Notes: a model not told the origin generated them from the sequence alone. Positions 6,825 through 14,758 are shown, counted from the stretch's first letter. The stretch: 22,885 nt of DNA from Psychrobacter sanguinis (GCF_020736705.1 NZ_CP085993.1:1-22885), one strand, 5' to 3'. Numbers and translations are program-made.

Positions 6825-7748
6825 TCATTTAATCGCAGGTAAATAGTTATCAAGACTTTTGTTCTTCTTATTAAATGACTCAGGCTCTCGCTGTATGATA
6901 TTCATCATTTCACGTTTGAAAGTATCAGTATCCATTTTCCCCTGGTAGCTAAGGCTTGGATGGTCATTATAATCATTCATAAACTGTACGTTATTAACGA
7001 TTGATTGAATAGTATTTTGGGAAAGTGTGCCGTCTTTATCAGCAATTTTATCTAAAACTTTTTTGTGGAATTTTAGCGTTAAGCTAACGTATGAGCGTCT
7101 AATTTTTTTATAACTAACATTAACTTTAAAATTCGTCTTTTCGTTAATTTCTTCTATTGCTTTATCAATGACAAATTGTCGAAGTTGGCCAAATTGTTTG
7201 TATTTATCCTGAACGCCCATAATCTCCTTAAATTCGTTTAGATCTAACTCTTTACTATACTGATATTGGTTAGTCCACATCACAACTAATTCATATAGTC
7301 TTATAGCGTGTATGCTAGATAGCTCAGCTACTTCGTGTAGGCGATACTTGGTGAAGTTAACTGATAACTCAGTCAAATAAGGGAGTATATCCTCAGCAAA
7401 GGTAACCGTTATCTCCGCTTGATCAGGATCAAATAAAATACCACTCACAAAACGAGTTCTAAGCGTCTTATTATCTTCTAACTTTATCCTTACTTCTCTA
7501 TCAAACAGACGATCAGCACATTTTTTTAAATCTCTATATGCATTATCTCTATTCGTATTTTTATAAAAAAGTTCTTTCATCGTATCAACTGAGATAGTAA
7601 ATTTTGTCTGTTTTGTCACTTGGTCTGGTCGATTAGGGCGACTATCTATCTTGCTTATACATGCCAACAACAACTCCTTTTCGCTAACAGACATAATATA
7701 AGATGCAGATACAAGTTCATTTGATTGTGTCACTAAATTATCTTCCAT
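6825..7748 (-). CDS. repB: Rep_3-family plasmid replication initiator RepB (intact)
   Basis: Initiator of theta replication that binds the iterons just upstream of its own start. The 307 residues are the normal family length. The N-terminal 'LVSASYIMSVSEKELLLACI', the central 'SIHAIRLYELVVMWT' and 'FVIDKAIEEINEKTNFKVNVSY' are the Rep_3 winged-helix landmarks. ATG 7748 is supported by AGAGG five bases upstream. The gene lies directly downstream of four 20-bp iterons and a palindrome, the standard rep-origin order, so it probably autoregulates through them. Of the three rep genes here, this is the only one with an intact reading frame beside an intact-looking origin. Confidence 0.93.
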   Translation of the reverse strand: MEDNLVTQSNELVSASYIMSVSEKELLLACISKIDSRPNRPDQVTKQTKFTISVDTMKELFYKNTNRDNAYRDLKKCADRLFDREVRIKLEDNKTLRTRFVSGILFDPDQAEITVTFAEDILPYLTELSVNFTKYRLHEVAELSSIHAIRLYELVVMWTNQYQYSKELDLNEFKEIMGVQDKYKQFGQLRQFVIDKAIEEINEKTNFKVNVSYKKIRRSYVSLTLKFHKKVLDKIADKDGTLSQNTIQSIVNNVQFMNDYNDHPSLSYQGKMDTDTFKREMMNIIQREPESFNKKNKSLDNYLPAIK

Positions 7749-7810
7749 TTTTACCTCTGCCTTTCAAATGTAAGATTAATTTATCGTAAATCAAAATTAA
7801 AAACAATAGT

Positions 7811-7829
7811 TAAAACAATAATTGTTTTA
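7811..7829. promoter_or_regulatory. Palindrome between iterons and repB (candidate Rep operator)
   Basis: TAAAACAAT, one base, ATTGTTTTA: a perfect 9-bp inverted repeat between the iterons and the repB start. A further AAACAATA sits at 7801-7808. In iteron plasmids, inverted repeats in this position are often bound by Rep dimers to repress rep. Inferred role. Confidence 0.55.
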
Positions 7830-7923
7830 TTTACTGTTTTTTCACTTCATTTACTGTTTTTTCACTTCATTTACTGTTTTTTCACTTCATTTACTGTTTT
7901 TTCACTTCATTTACTGTTTTTTC
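7829..7923. repeat. Iteron array (20-bp direct repeats)
   Basis: Four head-to-tail identical copies of ATTTACTGTTTTTTCACTTC from 7829, then a fifth partial copy of 15 bases ending at 7923. There are no spacers, so this is not a CRISPR. Position directly upstream of the intact repB identifies the units as Rep-binding iterons. Confidence 0.93.
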
Positions 7924-8050
7924 GTCTTGTAAGTTATTGATTTTAAAGGGGAAAAATAGGCCTTAAACAGGATTAAACAGGATTAAACAGGATTAAATGA
8001 AAACCCTTAAAAAATAGCGAAAATTTTTTTTTGCTGTGGATAACTTTTTT
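7923..8050. other. Replication origin core: 10-bp tandem repeats, AT-rich stretch and DnaA box
   Basis: Next to the iterons lies a second repeat class, TTAAACAGGA in three perfect tandem copies (7963-7992) followed by a degenerate fourth. Then comes an AT-rich stretch with long A and T runs (8001-8032), and a perfect DnaA box on the minus strand (TGTGGATAA, 8035-8043, the complement of TTATCCACA). Iterons, an AT-rich unwinding zone and a DnaA box together form a complete oriV of the Rep_3 type. Confidence 0.85.
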
Positions 8051-8173
8051 AACTTAGTTTTTGAGTTAATATCGCTTTCTTAACTTAAAACCCAAAAGAA
8101 TTAAATTAGAAGCGGTATATAAAAACTGGTGCTAATGTTCAACATCACACCAGTTTAAATTGTTCCAATTAAC

Positions 8174-10414
8174 CTAACGACTGTAACCCCTACTTGTACT
8201 TGGTGATTGCATACGTTGAGCATCACGATTAAATGAGCGCAAACCATCCTCTATGGCTTTGTTTTGTTCATTGGGTAACTGACTACCATAAATATTTTTA
8301 AACACCTCTACAGTCGAATTTAGAGCGTTTATATAACTCTCTCGCTGACCACTAGGAAGTTTGACCACATCAAAGTAGGCATACTTGAATTGTTGGCAAG
8401 TTCTATTTAGCGTATCTGATCTATGGGATTTAGCTAATTCTCTGGCCTCTATGGTTTGTTTGTCATCAGAAATAAACTGATCTAACCCTTGAATGTAGTT
8501 AAATGATGAAATGATATCTCGGGTCATTCTACCCACCTCTCCAGCGCTACCCCCTAATTTAGGAATAATACTTTGGTTAAAATCAGCTCTTTTTTGGTCA
8601 ATATCTTCTTTAAATTCAAACCATGCGGTTAACCGCTCGTTATACTGCTCACGCTCCTGCTTAGGATGATTAACCAGGTGGATAAGGTCCTTGTTGTTGG
8701 CAATAAAGCGCTCATCAATCTTATTTTTAACCGCTGTCAAATTGTCTCTAAAATACTTACTTTGAAGATTAAGTGATGTCACAAAGTCTTTAATCACCTC
8801 AATTTGTCTATAGTCATATTTATCAGGGTAATCATTAGGATCATCATTAAAGCCAGGTCTCAAACAGTTATCTTGTTGTGTGGCCGTGAGTAATTTATGA
8901 GCAAGTCTTAGCTTAAGCTGTTCAGCACGTTCAGATCTTGTCTGATCTTCATAATTTGCTCTTCTAGTTTCTCTATCAATTCGTCCTTGCTGCTGATCAA
9001 GTCGAGCAGCTCTTGCTCGTCGTGCGTTGTCATCGAACGGGGTTGGGGCAGGTCTTGCTCGCTTTGTAGCGTTTTGATGGATGCTCTGAGCGAGAGATTC
9101 GCTGTCTGCAGCTCTTTTTGAGTTTGCCGTAACCCAGCGTTTTGAGACATCAATTCCTTGTTGTGCTTTATGGTTTCTTTTGTCTGCGTCATCAATTCTA
9201 TTTGGTAAGTTTTCGCATCGCTCAGCTGCCCAAGCAGTGCCTGATTTTGCGTCCTCAATGCATCGTTTTGAGACATCAATTCTTTGTTGTGCTTCATGGT
9301 TTGCTTTGTCTGCGTCATTAATCCAGTTTGGTAAGTTTTCGCATCGCTTAGTTGCCCAAGCAGTGCCTGATTTTGCGTCTTCAATGCATCGTTTTGTGCT
9401 ATCAGCTCGATCTGCTGCTCGACTACGTTGTTCATTGCAGTATGCAATGTGCTGTTTTGTGCTTTCAGCTCGTCGTTCTGTGTCTGCAATGACTCCAGGT
9501 AATCTCTCATTTTGCTTAGTTGCCCAAGCAAGTCCGTCTCGATATTCTTTGATTCGTCGCTCATCTTCTCTCCTTTGTTCTAACACGGCCTGATTGCGTG
9601 CTCGAATCTTACGGTTAGTTTCTCCCTTCTGGGTAGCAATACCTCGTCGCTCCATGGCAGTTGCCTCAACCCCCATTTTAATGGTGGGCTGTTGATCAAG
9701 TCCTTGGTCCTTATAACTACGCTCATCCATAAGCGGTAGATTATGCTGTTTTAGCCTCTGATTGGCAGTGTCCACCCAAAGCTTACGAATACGCTTAATC
9801 TCCTCCATCGAGGAGGGGAGGTTATTTTGTTGACGCTTTTTATTAGACCACTCAAAAGGGATTTTAAATTTAGGGTCAAATGCCAACCTACCATCAGGCC
9901 CAATAACAGGCGCGCGCGTCGTCACCATAATATGCGCATGAAAATTACGCGGATCGGGATTTTGCTCTCCTTCACGCAGCCGCTTAGAGCTTGGCTTGGC
10001 ATTAGGATCAAAGGGCAGCTTCATCACAGGGCGATGCAGACACACATCGGCAATCACATCCATGTCATCACACAGCTTTTGTGCAAACTCTAGAGCAAGC
10101 TCATGACGCTGATCTTCAGGTAGCTCATAGGGCAAATTAATCAGCCATTCACGCGCCACACGGCTATCAGATCTTGCCTCAAATGCTTCAGCAGTATTCC
10201 AAAGTATCTCGCGATCAATTTTGATATCTAATCCTTTTAACGAAGCAGGTATCACAATATCACTGCTAATCACCCCATCCTTTTTAGAATAATCATGAAC
10301 CTTGCCATACTTAGCATCATCAAGAATGTCGCCAGCACGATATGCGGCACAGGCCACAGCGGACTGTCCTGCTTTTCTAGAAATTGCTTTAGTCGCAATA
10401 TGCACCATAGTCAT
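8174..10414 (-). CDS. mobA: MobA/MobL-family relaxase
   Basis: Relaxase that nicks oriT and leads the transferred strand in mobilisation by a helper conjugative system. The N-terminal ~230 residues are the relaxase domain: 'KAISRKAGQSAVACAAYRAG' holds the catalytic Tyr, 'VCLHRPVMKLPFD' a conserved His, and 'NFHAHIMVTTR' the metal-binding HxH. The frame opens at 10450, but that codon lies in a hairpin stem; ATG 10414 or 10408 gives the usual short lead before 'HIATKAIS'. The middle (about 8900-9560) is Lys/Glu/Arg-rich low-complexity helix with a 42-residue tandem repeat ('RCIEDAKSGTAWA...') and overlaps a second gene in another frame. No primase domain is apparent at the C-terminus. Its neighbours are oriV downstream and a candidate oriT upstream. 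Confidence 0.92.
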   Translation of the reverse strand: MTMVHIATKAISRKAGQSAVACAAYRAGDILDDAKYGKVHDYSKKDGVISSDIVIPASLKGLDIKIDREILWNTAEAFEARSDSRVAREWLINLPYELPEDQRHELALEFAQKLCDDMDVIADVCLHRPVMKLPFDPNAKPSSKRLREGEQNPDPRNFHAHIMVTTRAPVIGPDGRLAFDPKFKIPFEWSNKKRQQNNLPSSMEEIKRIRKLWVDTANQRLKQHNLPLMDERSYKDQGLDQQPTIKMGVEATAMERRGIATQKGETNRKIRARNQAVLEQRREDERRIKEYRDGLAWATKQNERLPGVIADTERRAESTKQHIAYCNEQRSRAADRADSTKRCIEDAKSGTAWATKRCENLPNWINDADKANHEAQQRIDVSKRCIEDAKSGTAWAAERCENLPNRIDDADKRNHKAQQGIDVSKRWVTANSKRAADSESLAQSIHQNATKRARPAPTPFDDNARRARAARLDQQQGRIDRETRRANYEDQTRSERAEQLKLRLAHKLLTATQQDNCLRPGFNDDPNDYPDKYDYRQIEVIKDFVTSLNLQSKYFRDNLTAVKNKIDERFIANNKDLIHLVNHPKQEREQYNERLTAWFEFKEDIDQKRADFNQSIIPKLGGSAGEVGRMTRDIISSFNYIQGLDQFISDDKQTIEARELAKSHRSDTLNRTCQQFKYAYFDVVKLPSGQRESYINALNSTVEVFKNIYGSQLPNEQNKAIEDGLRSFNRDAQRMQSPSTSRGYSR
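8908..9564 (-). CDS. Nested coiled-coil protein, MobB-like, in another frame inside mobA
   Basis: 218-residue frame on the same strand as mobA, shifted by one base and lying wholly inside it. ATG 9564 has a near-ideal ribosome binding site, AAGGAG with five bases between (9565-9575), which argues for real translation. The product is almost entirely predicted coiled coil: heptad-rich Leu/Gln/Asn sequence such as 'QNDALKTQNQALLGQLSDAK', repeated as a 42-residue unit (six heptads). It has no membrane segment and a Glu/Asp-rich end. RSF1010 mobB also overlaps mobA, so a relaxosome accessory role is plausible by position, but there is no clear sequence homology. A chance open frame inside low-complexity DNA is the alternative. 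Confidence 0.65.
   Translation of the reverse strand: MSDESKNIETDLLGQLSKMRDYLESLQTQNDELKAQNSTLHTAMNNVVEQQIELIAQNDALKTQNQALLGQLSDAKTYQTGLMTQTKQTMKHNKELMSQNDALRTQNQALLGQLSDAKTYQIELMTQTKETIKHNKELMSQNAGLRQTQKELQTANLSLRASIKTLQSEQDLPQPRSMTTHDEQELLDLISSKDELIEKLEEQIMKIRQDLNVLNSLS
9147..9398. repeat. 126-bp tandem duplication inside mobA and the nested gene
   Basis: Two adjacent, slightly diverged copies with a period of exactly 126 bp; for example TGTCTGCGTCAT occurs at 9181 and 9307. A more diverged related segment lies 168 bp further (CTTAGTTGCCCAAGCA at 9347 and 9515), so the underlying period may be 42 bp. The period is a multiple of three, hence 42 amino acids are repeated in both overlapping reading frames. 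Confidence 0.85.
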
Positions 10415-10441
10415 AACAGCTTGCCCTAGATTAAAGGTTTT

Positions 10442-10467
10442 GCACACCACATCTTTTCGTGGTGTGC
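10442..10467. repeat. Hairpin at the 5' end of mobA
   Basis: GCACACCAC (10442-10450) and GTGGTGTGC (10459-10467) form a perfect 9-bp stem with an 8-nt loop. A second small stem TTGGGG/CCCCAA lies at 10473-10487. Both fall in the mobA leader. They may be part of oriT, an operator or a translational control element; the sequence does not decide. Confidence 0.6.
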
Positions 10468-10489
10468 GGGGTTTGGGGTATCCCCAACG

Positions 10490-10570
10490 AAGGGCGATTC
10501 AGTTTTTAAAATAGTAACGAAGTGGATAGATTAAAATACTGAGTCGTTACTTCGCCCTTAGTCAGGGGGA
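10490..10570. other. oriT: Candidate origin of transfer (oriT) with nic-like site
   Basis: Nested inverted repeats AAGGGCGA (10490-10497)/TCGCCCTT (10552-10559) and AGTAACGA (10513-10520)/TCGTTACT (10544-10551) lie between the divergent mobA and mobC-like genes. The right arms run together as TTACTTCGCCCTTA. This resembles the IncQ/MobQ nic region (TAAGTGCGCCCT in RSF1010), where the nic site also follows an inverted repeat. Position and similarity both suit oriT; the exact nick is not determined. Confidence 0.6.
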
Positions 10571-10701
10571 CGCAACCATCACCCATTAAAATAAAATGTA
10601 CCAGGTTTATAGTTATTCTATCTTAAAGAGTAGCATAGATGATTGAATGATGCCTAACGCCTTGCTATGCTAGATCAGTATTAATAAAAGGAGTTGTGAT
10701 T

Positions 10702-11154
10702 ATGTCAGGATCTATTTTTGATAATCAAGAAGCCAATGAGTTAAAAGAGCATCAACGCTTAGAGGAGTTAAAACGTAAAGCTAAGCTGCAACAAGTAAAG
10801 CTTGATAAGCGGTTAAATAAACAAAAAATATTGATGGGCGCTTTTTTAGGACAGGTGTTAGCAGGAGAGAGTGAGGATGAAAAATTTATTCAAAATTACT
10901 TTGCGAAAAACTTTCCACAATTTTTAACCAGAAAATCAGACAAACAGTTGTTTGCAAGTATGGTGAAAAGCTTGGGGGGTGATATTGGCCTAGATGAAGA
11001 GGTGTCTAAAGCTGATGATCAGCCAACTGAGCAGGAGCATGGACAACATAAGCAACCTGATGATACGGAATATACGGATAATGACATCCGTGAGTTGTTC
11101 TCAAATCCGCAGGTTGATGCGTTAGCGCCCCATGATGACGGTTATCGTGGATAA
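10702..11154 (+). CDS. Mobilisation accessory protein, MobC/TraD-like (relaxosome component)
   Basis: 150-residue, strongly charged, mostly helical protein divergent from mobA across the candidate oriT. Small proteins in this position in MobQ-type plasmids bind oriT and help the relaxase melt it. The core 'LDKRLNKQKILMGAFLGQVL' resembles the 'Kx(R/K)K.I..GA.L..' region of TraD/MobC-type mobilisation proteins. The C-terminal ~50 residues are acidic and disordered. ATG 10702 has AAGGAG at 10688-10693 with 8-base spacing, so it is preferred over GTG 10696. Family membership is a judgement from context and pattern rather than from a sharp motif. The gene ends about 45 bases before the second TnpB element. 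Confidence 0.65.
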   Translation: MSGSIFDNQEANELKEHQRLEELKRKAKLQQVKLDKRLNKQKILMGAFLGQVLAGESEDEKFIQNYFAKNFPQFLTRKSDKQLFASMVKSLGGDIGLDEEVSKADDQPTEQEHGQHKQPDDTEYTDNDIRELFSNPQVDALAPHDDGYRG

Positions 11155-11199
11155 TGTGTTTTTAGTTAGGCACAATTATAGCCCATAGCTACACTAGAA

Positions 11200-12442
11200 T
11201 TTATCACCAGTCGCCGTAAAACCACCCACTTCAGGGGGTGGATATAAGGCAACACACACTGTCGTAAGAAGTCGTTGAAGGGTTATAAGCTAAAATTAAT
11301 CCTGCCATACTAAAGATATGAAAACCCTCAAGCTACGCATTAAAGACAAACACATAAAAGAGCTGAATCGTCTAAGCGGTTCAGTGAACTTCGTGTGGAA
11401 CTATGTTAATGCGTTAAGTTTTGAGCATCTAAAACGTACCGGTAAGTACTTTTCAGCCTATGATTTAAACCAGTACACCAAAGGTAGCGGTGAATATTTA
11501 GGATTACACAGTCAGACCTTACAGGCTATCAACGAGACACACGCTAAATCACGTAAACAATTTAAAAAAGCCAAACTTAGCTGGCGCAGCAACCGTCCTG
11601 ATGCCAAACGTAAATCACTGGGTTGGATACCTTTTAAAAAATCTGCTATCAAGTATTTGCAAACAAGGCAGACAGGTAAGAAGGCACTGAAATCAACCCT
11701 ACAGCTATCCCTATCTAAAGGTCAAAAGCTCCTCATAGATGTATTCGATAGCTACAACCTAAGCGTGTATCAAATTAACACGCTTGAGATAGTACAAGAC
11801 AGTCGTAGTCGTTGGTATGCGTGTATCACCGTTAAAGACTTTCCTAAGCAAGAGAGTGGCAATGGTAGCGTTGGAATTGCTTTGGGCTTAAAAGAGTCTG
11901 CAACCACATCAAATGGTGACAAGCTAACTATTAAGCAAACGCAAAAATGGGCGAATAAATTAGCAGTAGCCCAGCGTGCTAAGAATAAAAGACGTGTTAA
12001 AGCAATCCACGCCAAAATTAAAAATACAAGATTAGACTTAATTCATAAATTCACCACCAAGCTTGTTAAAGATAACAGCTTAATTGTGGTTGGTGATGTT
12101 AAATCACGCTCATTTACCAATAAAAAAACCAAGCTCGCTAAATCGACATACGATGCAGGTTGGTTTGAACTCAAACGACAACTGGAATATAAATGCAAGC
12201 ATGCAGGTTGTCAGCTTGAGATCGTAAATGAGAGTTACACTACCCAGACCTGCTCGTGCTGCCACAAAATAAGTGACAGTAGCTTGAGGGTAGAGCAGGT
12301 TTGCGAATAAGAGGATGGAGGTGTGCTGAGTGTGACACATGGCATGATAGAGATATCAATGCTGCTAAGAACATCCTTGCGGTCGGGCTTGACCGCCTAG
12401 CTGTAGGAATCCCCTCGGTTTAGCCAGGGGAGGAGGTCAATT
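11200..12442 (+). mobile_element. tnpB-only IS200/IS605-type element, copy 2 (decayed)
   Basis: Second copy of the element at 4041-5284, same orientation, with matching ends (TTTATCACCAG to GGAGGTCAATT). It is 1243 bp, exactly one base shorter, because of a frameshift deletion in tnpB. The outer left stem is damaged (GTCGCC against GGCAAC), as is the right-end stem (CCCCTCG against CCAGGGG). Many substitutions separate the copies, so this is not a recent duplication. It lies between the mobC-like gene and a small membrane protein gene. Confidence 0.85.
11318..12423 (+). pseudogene. tnpB: tnpB copy 2: catalytic Asp lost and frameshifted
   Basis: Homologous to the intact tnpB at 4159 along its whole length. 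Codon 188 is GCT (Ala) in 'GIALGLKESATTSNG' instead of the GAC (Asp) of the RuvC-I motif. One base is missing around 12281-12291, so translation stops at 12310 with 'SSLRVEQVCE' and the zinc finger and RuvC-III Asp are not made. The lost reading frame is still recognisable downstream to 12423 ('GWRCAEC', 'HDRD', 'AAKNILAVGLD'). A 330-residue product could still be expressed and might bind RNA, but it should not cut DNA. Confidence 0.88.
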
Positions 12443-12796
12443 AACCTGCGCTGTTTGTAATAAATCGCCATTTTTATCGAATAAGCAACTGCTCGTACCC
12501 AACAGAGTCCCATCAAAGCTATCTTCAGCGTAGTAATGTGTTGTAACTTCAAAGTTACCATTACTTAACCGTCTGTAGTCTGTATTCTTGCGTTTAATGT
12601 CTATGGGCTTAAAGTCTTTAAGCATAGGATGTACTCCTTCTTGGCACTTCGTTAGCAATGCAGCCTTTGATGTTTTTTGAGCTTGTATGAGCTCAGTATT
12701 GGTTTTTTCATCAGAGGGTTTGCTGTCGGTTTGAATCCAAATATACAGTGCTGCAAATGAAATAATAAACAATCCTTTCAGCGTTTGTTTTTTCAT
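12437..12796 (-). CDS. Small membrane-anchored or exported protein, unknown function, 3' end altered by IS
   Basis: 119 residues; family not recognised. The first ~22 residues ('MKKQTLKGLFIISFAALYIW') are a signal peptide or membrane anchor, so the rest is probably periplasmic. The mature part has two Cys ('LLTKCQEG' and 'GTSSCLFDKNG') that could form a disulphide, and a beta-rich end 'FEVTTHYYAEDSFDGTLLG'. The last codons and the TGA stop are read from the right end of TnpB element copy 2, so the native C-terminus has been replaced. Only a few residues need be affected. The gene is divergent from the antiporter, with about 170 bp between the starts. Confidence 0.6.
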   Translation of the reverse strand: MKKQTLKGLFIISFAALYIWIQTDSKPSDEKTNTELIQAQKTSKAALLTKCQEGVHPMLKDFKPIDIKRKNTDYRRLSNGNFEVTTHYYAEDSFDGTLLGTSSCLFDKNGDLLQTAQVN

Positions 12797-12967
12797 AACA
12801 TGACTCGCTAAGTAATAATAGAATATTTACCAAAAGACAAGCATAGATATCTAAGTTATTCTGAAGAAGTAGGTTAAAACAATAGTTAACGGGAGAAAGC
12901 AATGAATAGATGATGCTTCCGTTCTGGTTAAATCAGCTTAGTATTATAAAATAGGGCTTAATAAAAG

Positions 12968-14758
12968 ATGGATACCTTAAATATACTATATCTCGTAGGA
13001 GCAGTATTAATTTTTGCCAGTATTATGGCAAGTACGTTATCGGCGCGATTGGGCGTCCCATTTTTGCTATTGTTTTTAGTTGTCGGGATGCTTGCCGGTG
13101 AAGAGGGTATCCTGGGTATTGAGTTTTCTCAGTATGAGATCGCCAATTTTGTCGGGCAGGCGGCATTGGCTTGTATTCTGTTAGATGGTGGACTACGCAC
13201 CTCGTTCAAGTCGTTTCGTGTTGGACTAAAACCAGCAATCACTCTTGCCACTTGGGGCGTACTTGCGACCGTTATGATACTGGGAGTATTCGTCACTTGG
13301 ATGCTTGATGTCGATTGGCGCTTTGGTTTATTACTGGCAGCAATCGTAGGTTCGACCGATGCGGCAGCAGTATTTTCACTATTGCGTAATGGTGGTGTCA
13401 AGCTAAATGATCGTGTCCAAGCCACGCTTGAATTAGAGTCGGGCGCCAACGACCCATTGGCGATTTTGTTAGTCACTGGATTGATTGAATTAAATGTAGA
13501 TTCAGCCGGTCAAACAGCGCTAGGCTTTTTAGGGCTACTCTTGCGGCAACTTAGCTTTGGTCTAGGAATGGGCTTGTTCTTTGGTTATTTTCTATCTCGG
13601 CTATTACCCAAGATACATTTGGCAGAAGGCATGTATGCTATTTTGATACTGTCGGCTGGCTTAGCGGTTTTTTCTGCCACCAATTTACTAGGCGGAAGTG
13701 GCTTTTTAGCGGTCTTTGTCGCGGGTATTTTAATTGGCAACCATAAGGTACGCTCAACTGAGCATGTCATGCGGGTAATGGATAGCTTTGCGTGGTTATC
13801 GCAAGCGGTGTTATTTGTGGTATTGGGATTATTGGTGACCCCATCGAACGTTCTTGATGTTTGGCCTTATTCAGTGGCAATTGCCGCTTTTATGATTTTA
13901 GTGGCTCGTCCTCTCGCGGTCTATACCAGTGTTTTGCCGTTTAAGTTTAAAAATAGAGAAATCGCTTTTATTTCTTGGGTTGGATTACGCGGTGCGGTAC
14001 CCATTACTCTTGCCATGTTACCAGTGATTGCAGGGGTAGATAATGCTTTTATGCTATTTGATATTGCTTTTGGCGTGGTGGTCTTATCGCTTGTATTACA
14101 AGGAACAACCATACCGTTCATGGCCAATCTATTTAAGGTGCGTATCCCAAACAATAAAGACCCAAAAGAAGAGCATGAAGTGTGGGTATCAGATAGAGCA
14201 AGTATTATGCTATATGAATTTGAAGTAAAGTCAGGCGCGTTTGCAATTGGTCGTCATCCTAGGAGTATCTGTACGCGCATCAACCCTGAGGAAATCCAAG
14301 TTTTTGCCTTGGTTCGTGGTCAGCAAATCTTGACAATTAATGAAGAGACTAATCTCAAAGTTGGCGATAGCGTTTGGTATGCCATGAGTGGCGATTATGC
14401 GGGTCAGATTGCGGATATTTTTAATGACACGACGTTAGACCGTAGAGCCATCGATGATTTTTATGGCGATTGGATGCTATCGCCGAGCGTGAAGCTTAAA
14501 GATGTGCCATTCTTTACCGATAGGATGAAATCCGAACTTCTAGAAGATGGGCTAATCACAAAAAATAAAGGATGGTCAAAAAATATGTGGGAACAAACGG
14601 TTGCCGAATACATTAAAGATAGCTTAAAAACGGCACCCGTAGCAGGCGATACGGTGGCGATTAATGAGGAGTGGTTGTTGGTTATTAAGGAAGTTGATGA
14701 CCAAGGAAGACTGAGAACTATAGGCCTGAAACAACTAGAGGGACCAGCGGTGGCATAG
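12968..14758 (+). CDS. nhaP2: CPA1-type K+/H+ (or Na+/H+) antiporter, NhaP2/CvrA family
   Basis: Inner-membrane cation/proton antiporter. About 12 membrane segments fill residues 5-385, including the motifs 'GSTDAAAVFSLL' (Asp131) and 'ESGANDPLA' (Asn161-Asp162) that form the ion site in CPA1 exchangers. They are followed by a TrkA_C-like regulatory domain (about 400-485, 'GAFAIGRHPRSICTRINPEEIQ') and a CorC/HlyC-type C-terminal domain (about 500-590). 596 residues and this domain order match NhaP2/CvrA, which export K+ to control cell volume and alkaline tolerance. The ATG at 12968 has only a weak AAAAG before it. The gene stands alone and convergent with merR. Ion choice (K+ or Na+) is not decided by sequence. 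Confidence 0.92.
   Translation: MDTLNILYLVGAVLIFASIMASTLSARLGVPFLLLFLVVGMLAGEEGILGIEFSQYEIANFVGQAALACILLDGGLRTSFKSFRVGLKPAITLATWGVLATVMILGVFVTWMLDVDWRFGLLLAAIVGSTDAAAVFSLLRNGGVKLNDRVQATLELESGANDPLAILLVTGLIELNVDSAGQTALGFLGLLLRQLSFGLGMGLFFGYFLSRLLPKIHLAEGMYAILILSAGLAVFSATNLLGGSGFLAVFVAGILIGNHKVRSTEHVMRVMDSFAWLSQAVLFVVLGLLVTPSNVLDVWPYSVAIAAFMILVARPLAVYTSVLPFKFKNREIAFISWVGLRGAVPITLAMLPVIAGVDNAFMLFDIAFGVVVLSLVLQGTTIPFMANLFKVRIPNNKDPKEEHEVWVSDRASIMLYEFEVKSGAFAIGRHPRSICTRINPEEIQVFALVRGQQILTINEETNLKVGDSVWYAMSGDYAGQIADIFNDTTLDRRAIDDFYGDWMLSPSVKLKDVPFFTDRMKSELLEDGLITKNKGWSKNMWEQTVAEYIKDSLKTAPVAGDTVAINEEWLLVIKEVDDQGRLRTIGLKQLEGPAVA

Noticed and set aside
7829..7923. Regular repeat array that could be taken for a CRISPR
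   Set aside because: The 20-bp units abut without spacers and lie beside repB, so they are iterons.
9180..9593. 137-codon plus-strand frame opposite mobA
   Set aside because: Antisense to the repetitive mobA region, with no ribosome binding site; its Ser/Phe-rich repeats are the mirror of the 126-bp duplication.
12110..12340. 76-codon minus-strand frame within tnpB copy 2 (and 4975-5187 in copy 1)
   Set aside because: Antisense shadows of the tnpB zinc-finger region, present in both copies only because the copies are homologous.
13129..13476. 115-codon minus-strand frame within the antiporter gene
   Set aside because: Shadow of the antiporter coding frame; no start signal or domain.
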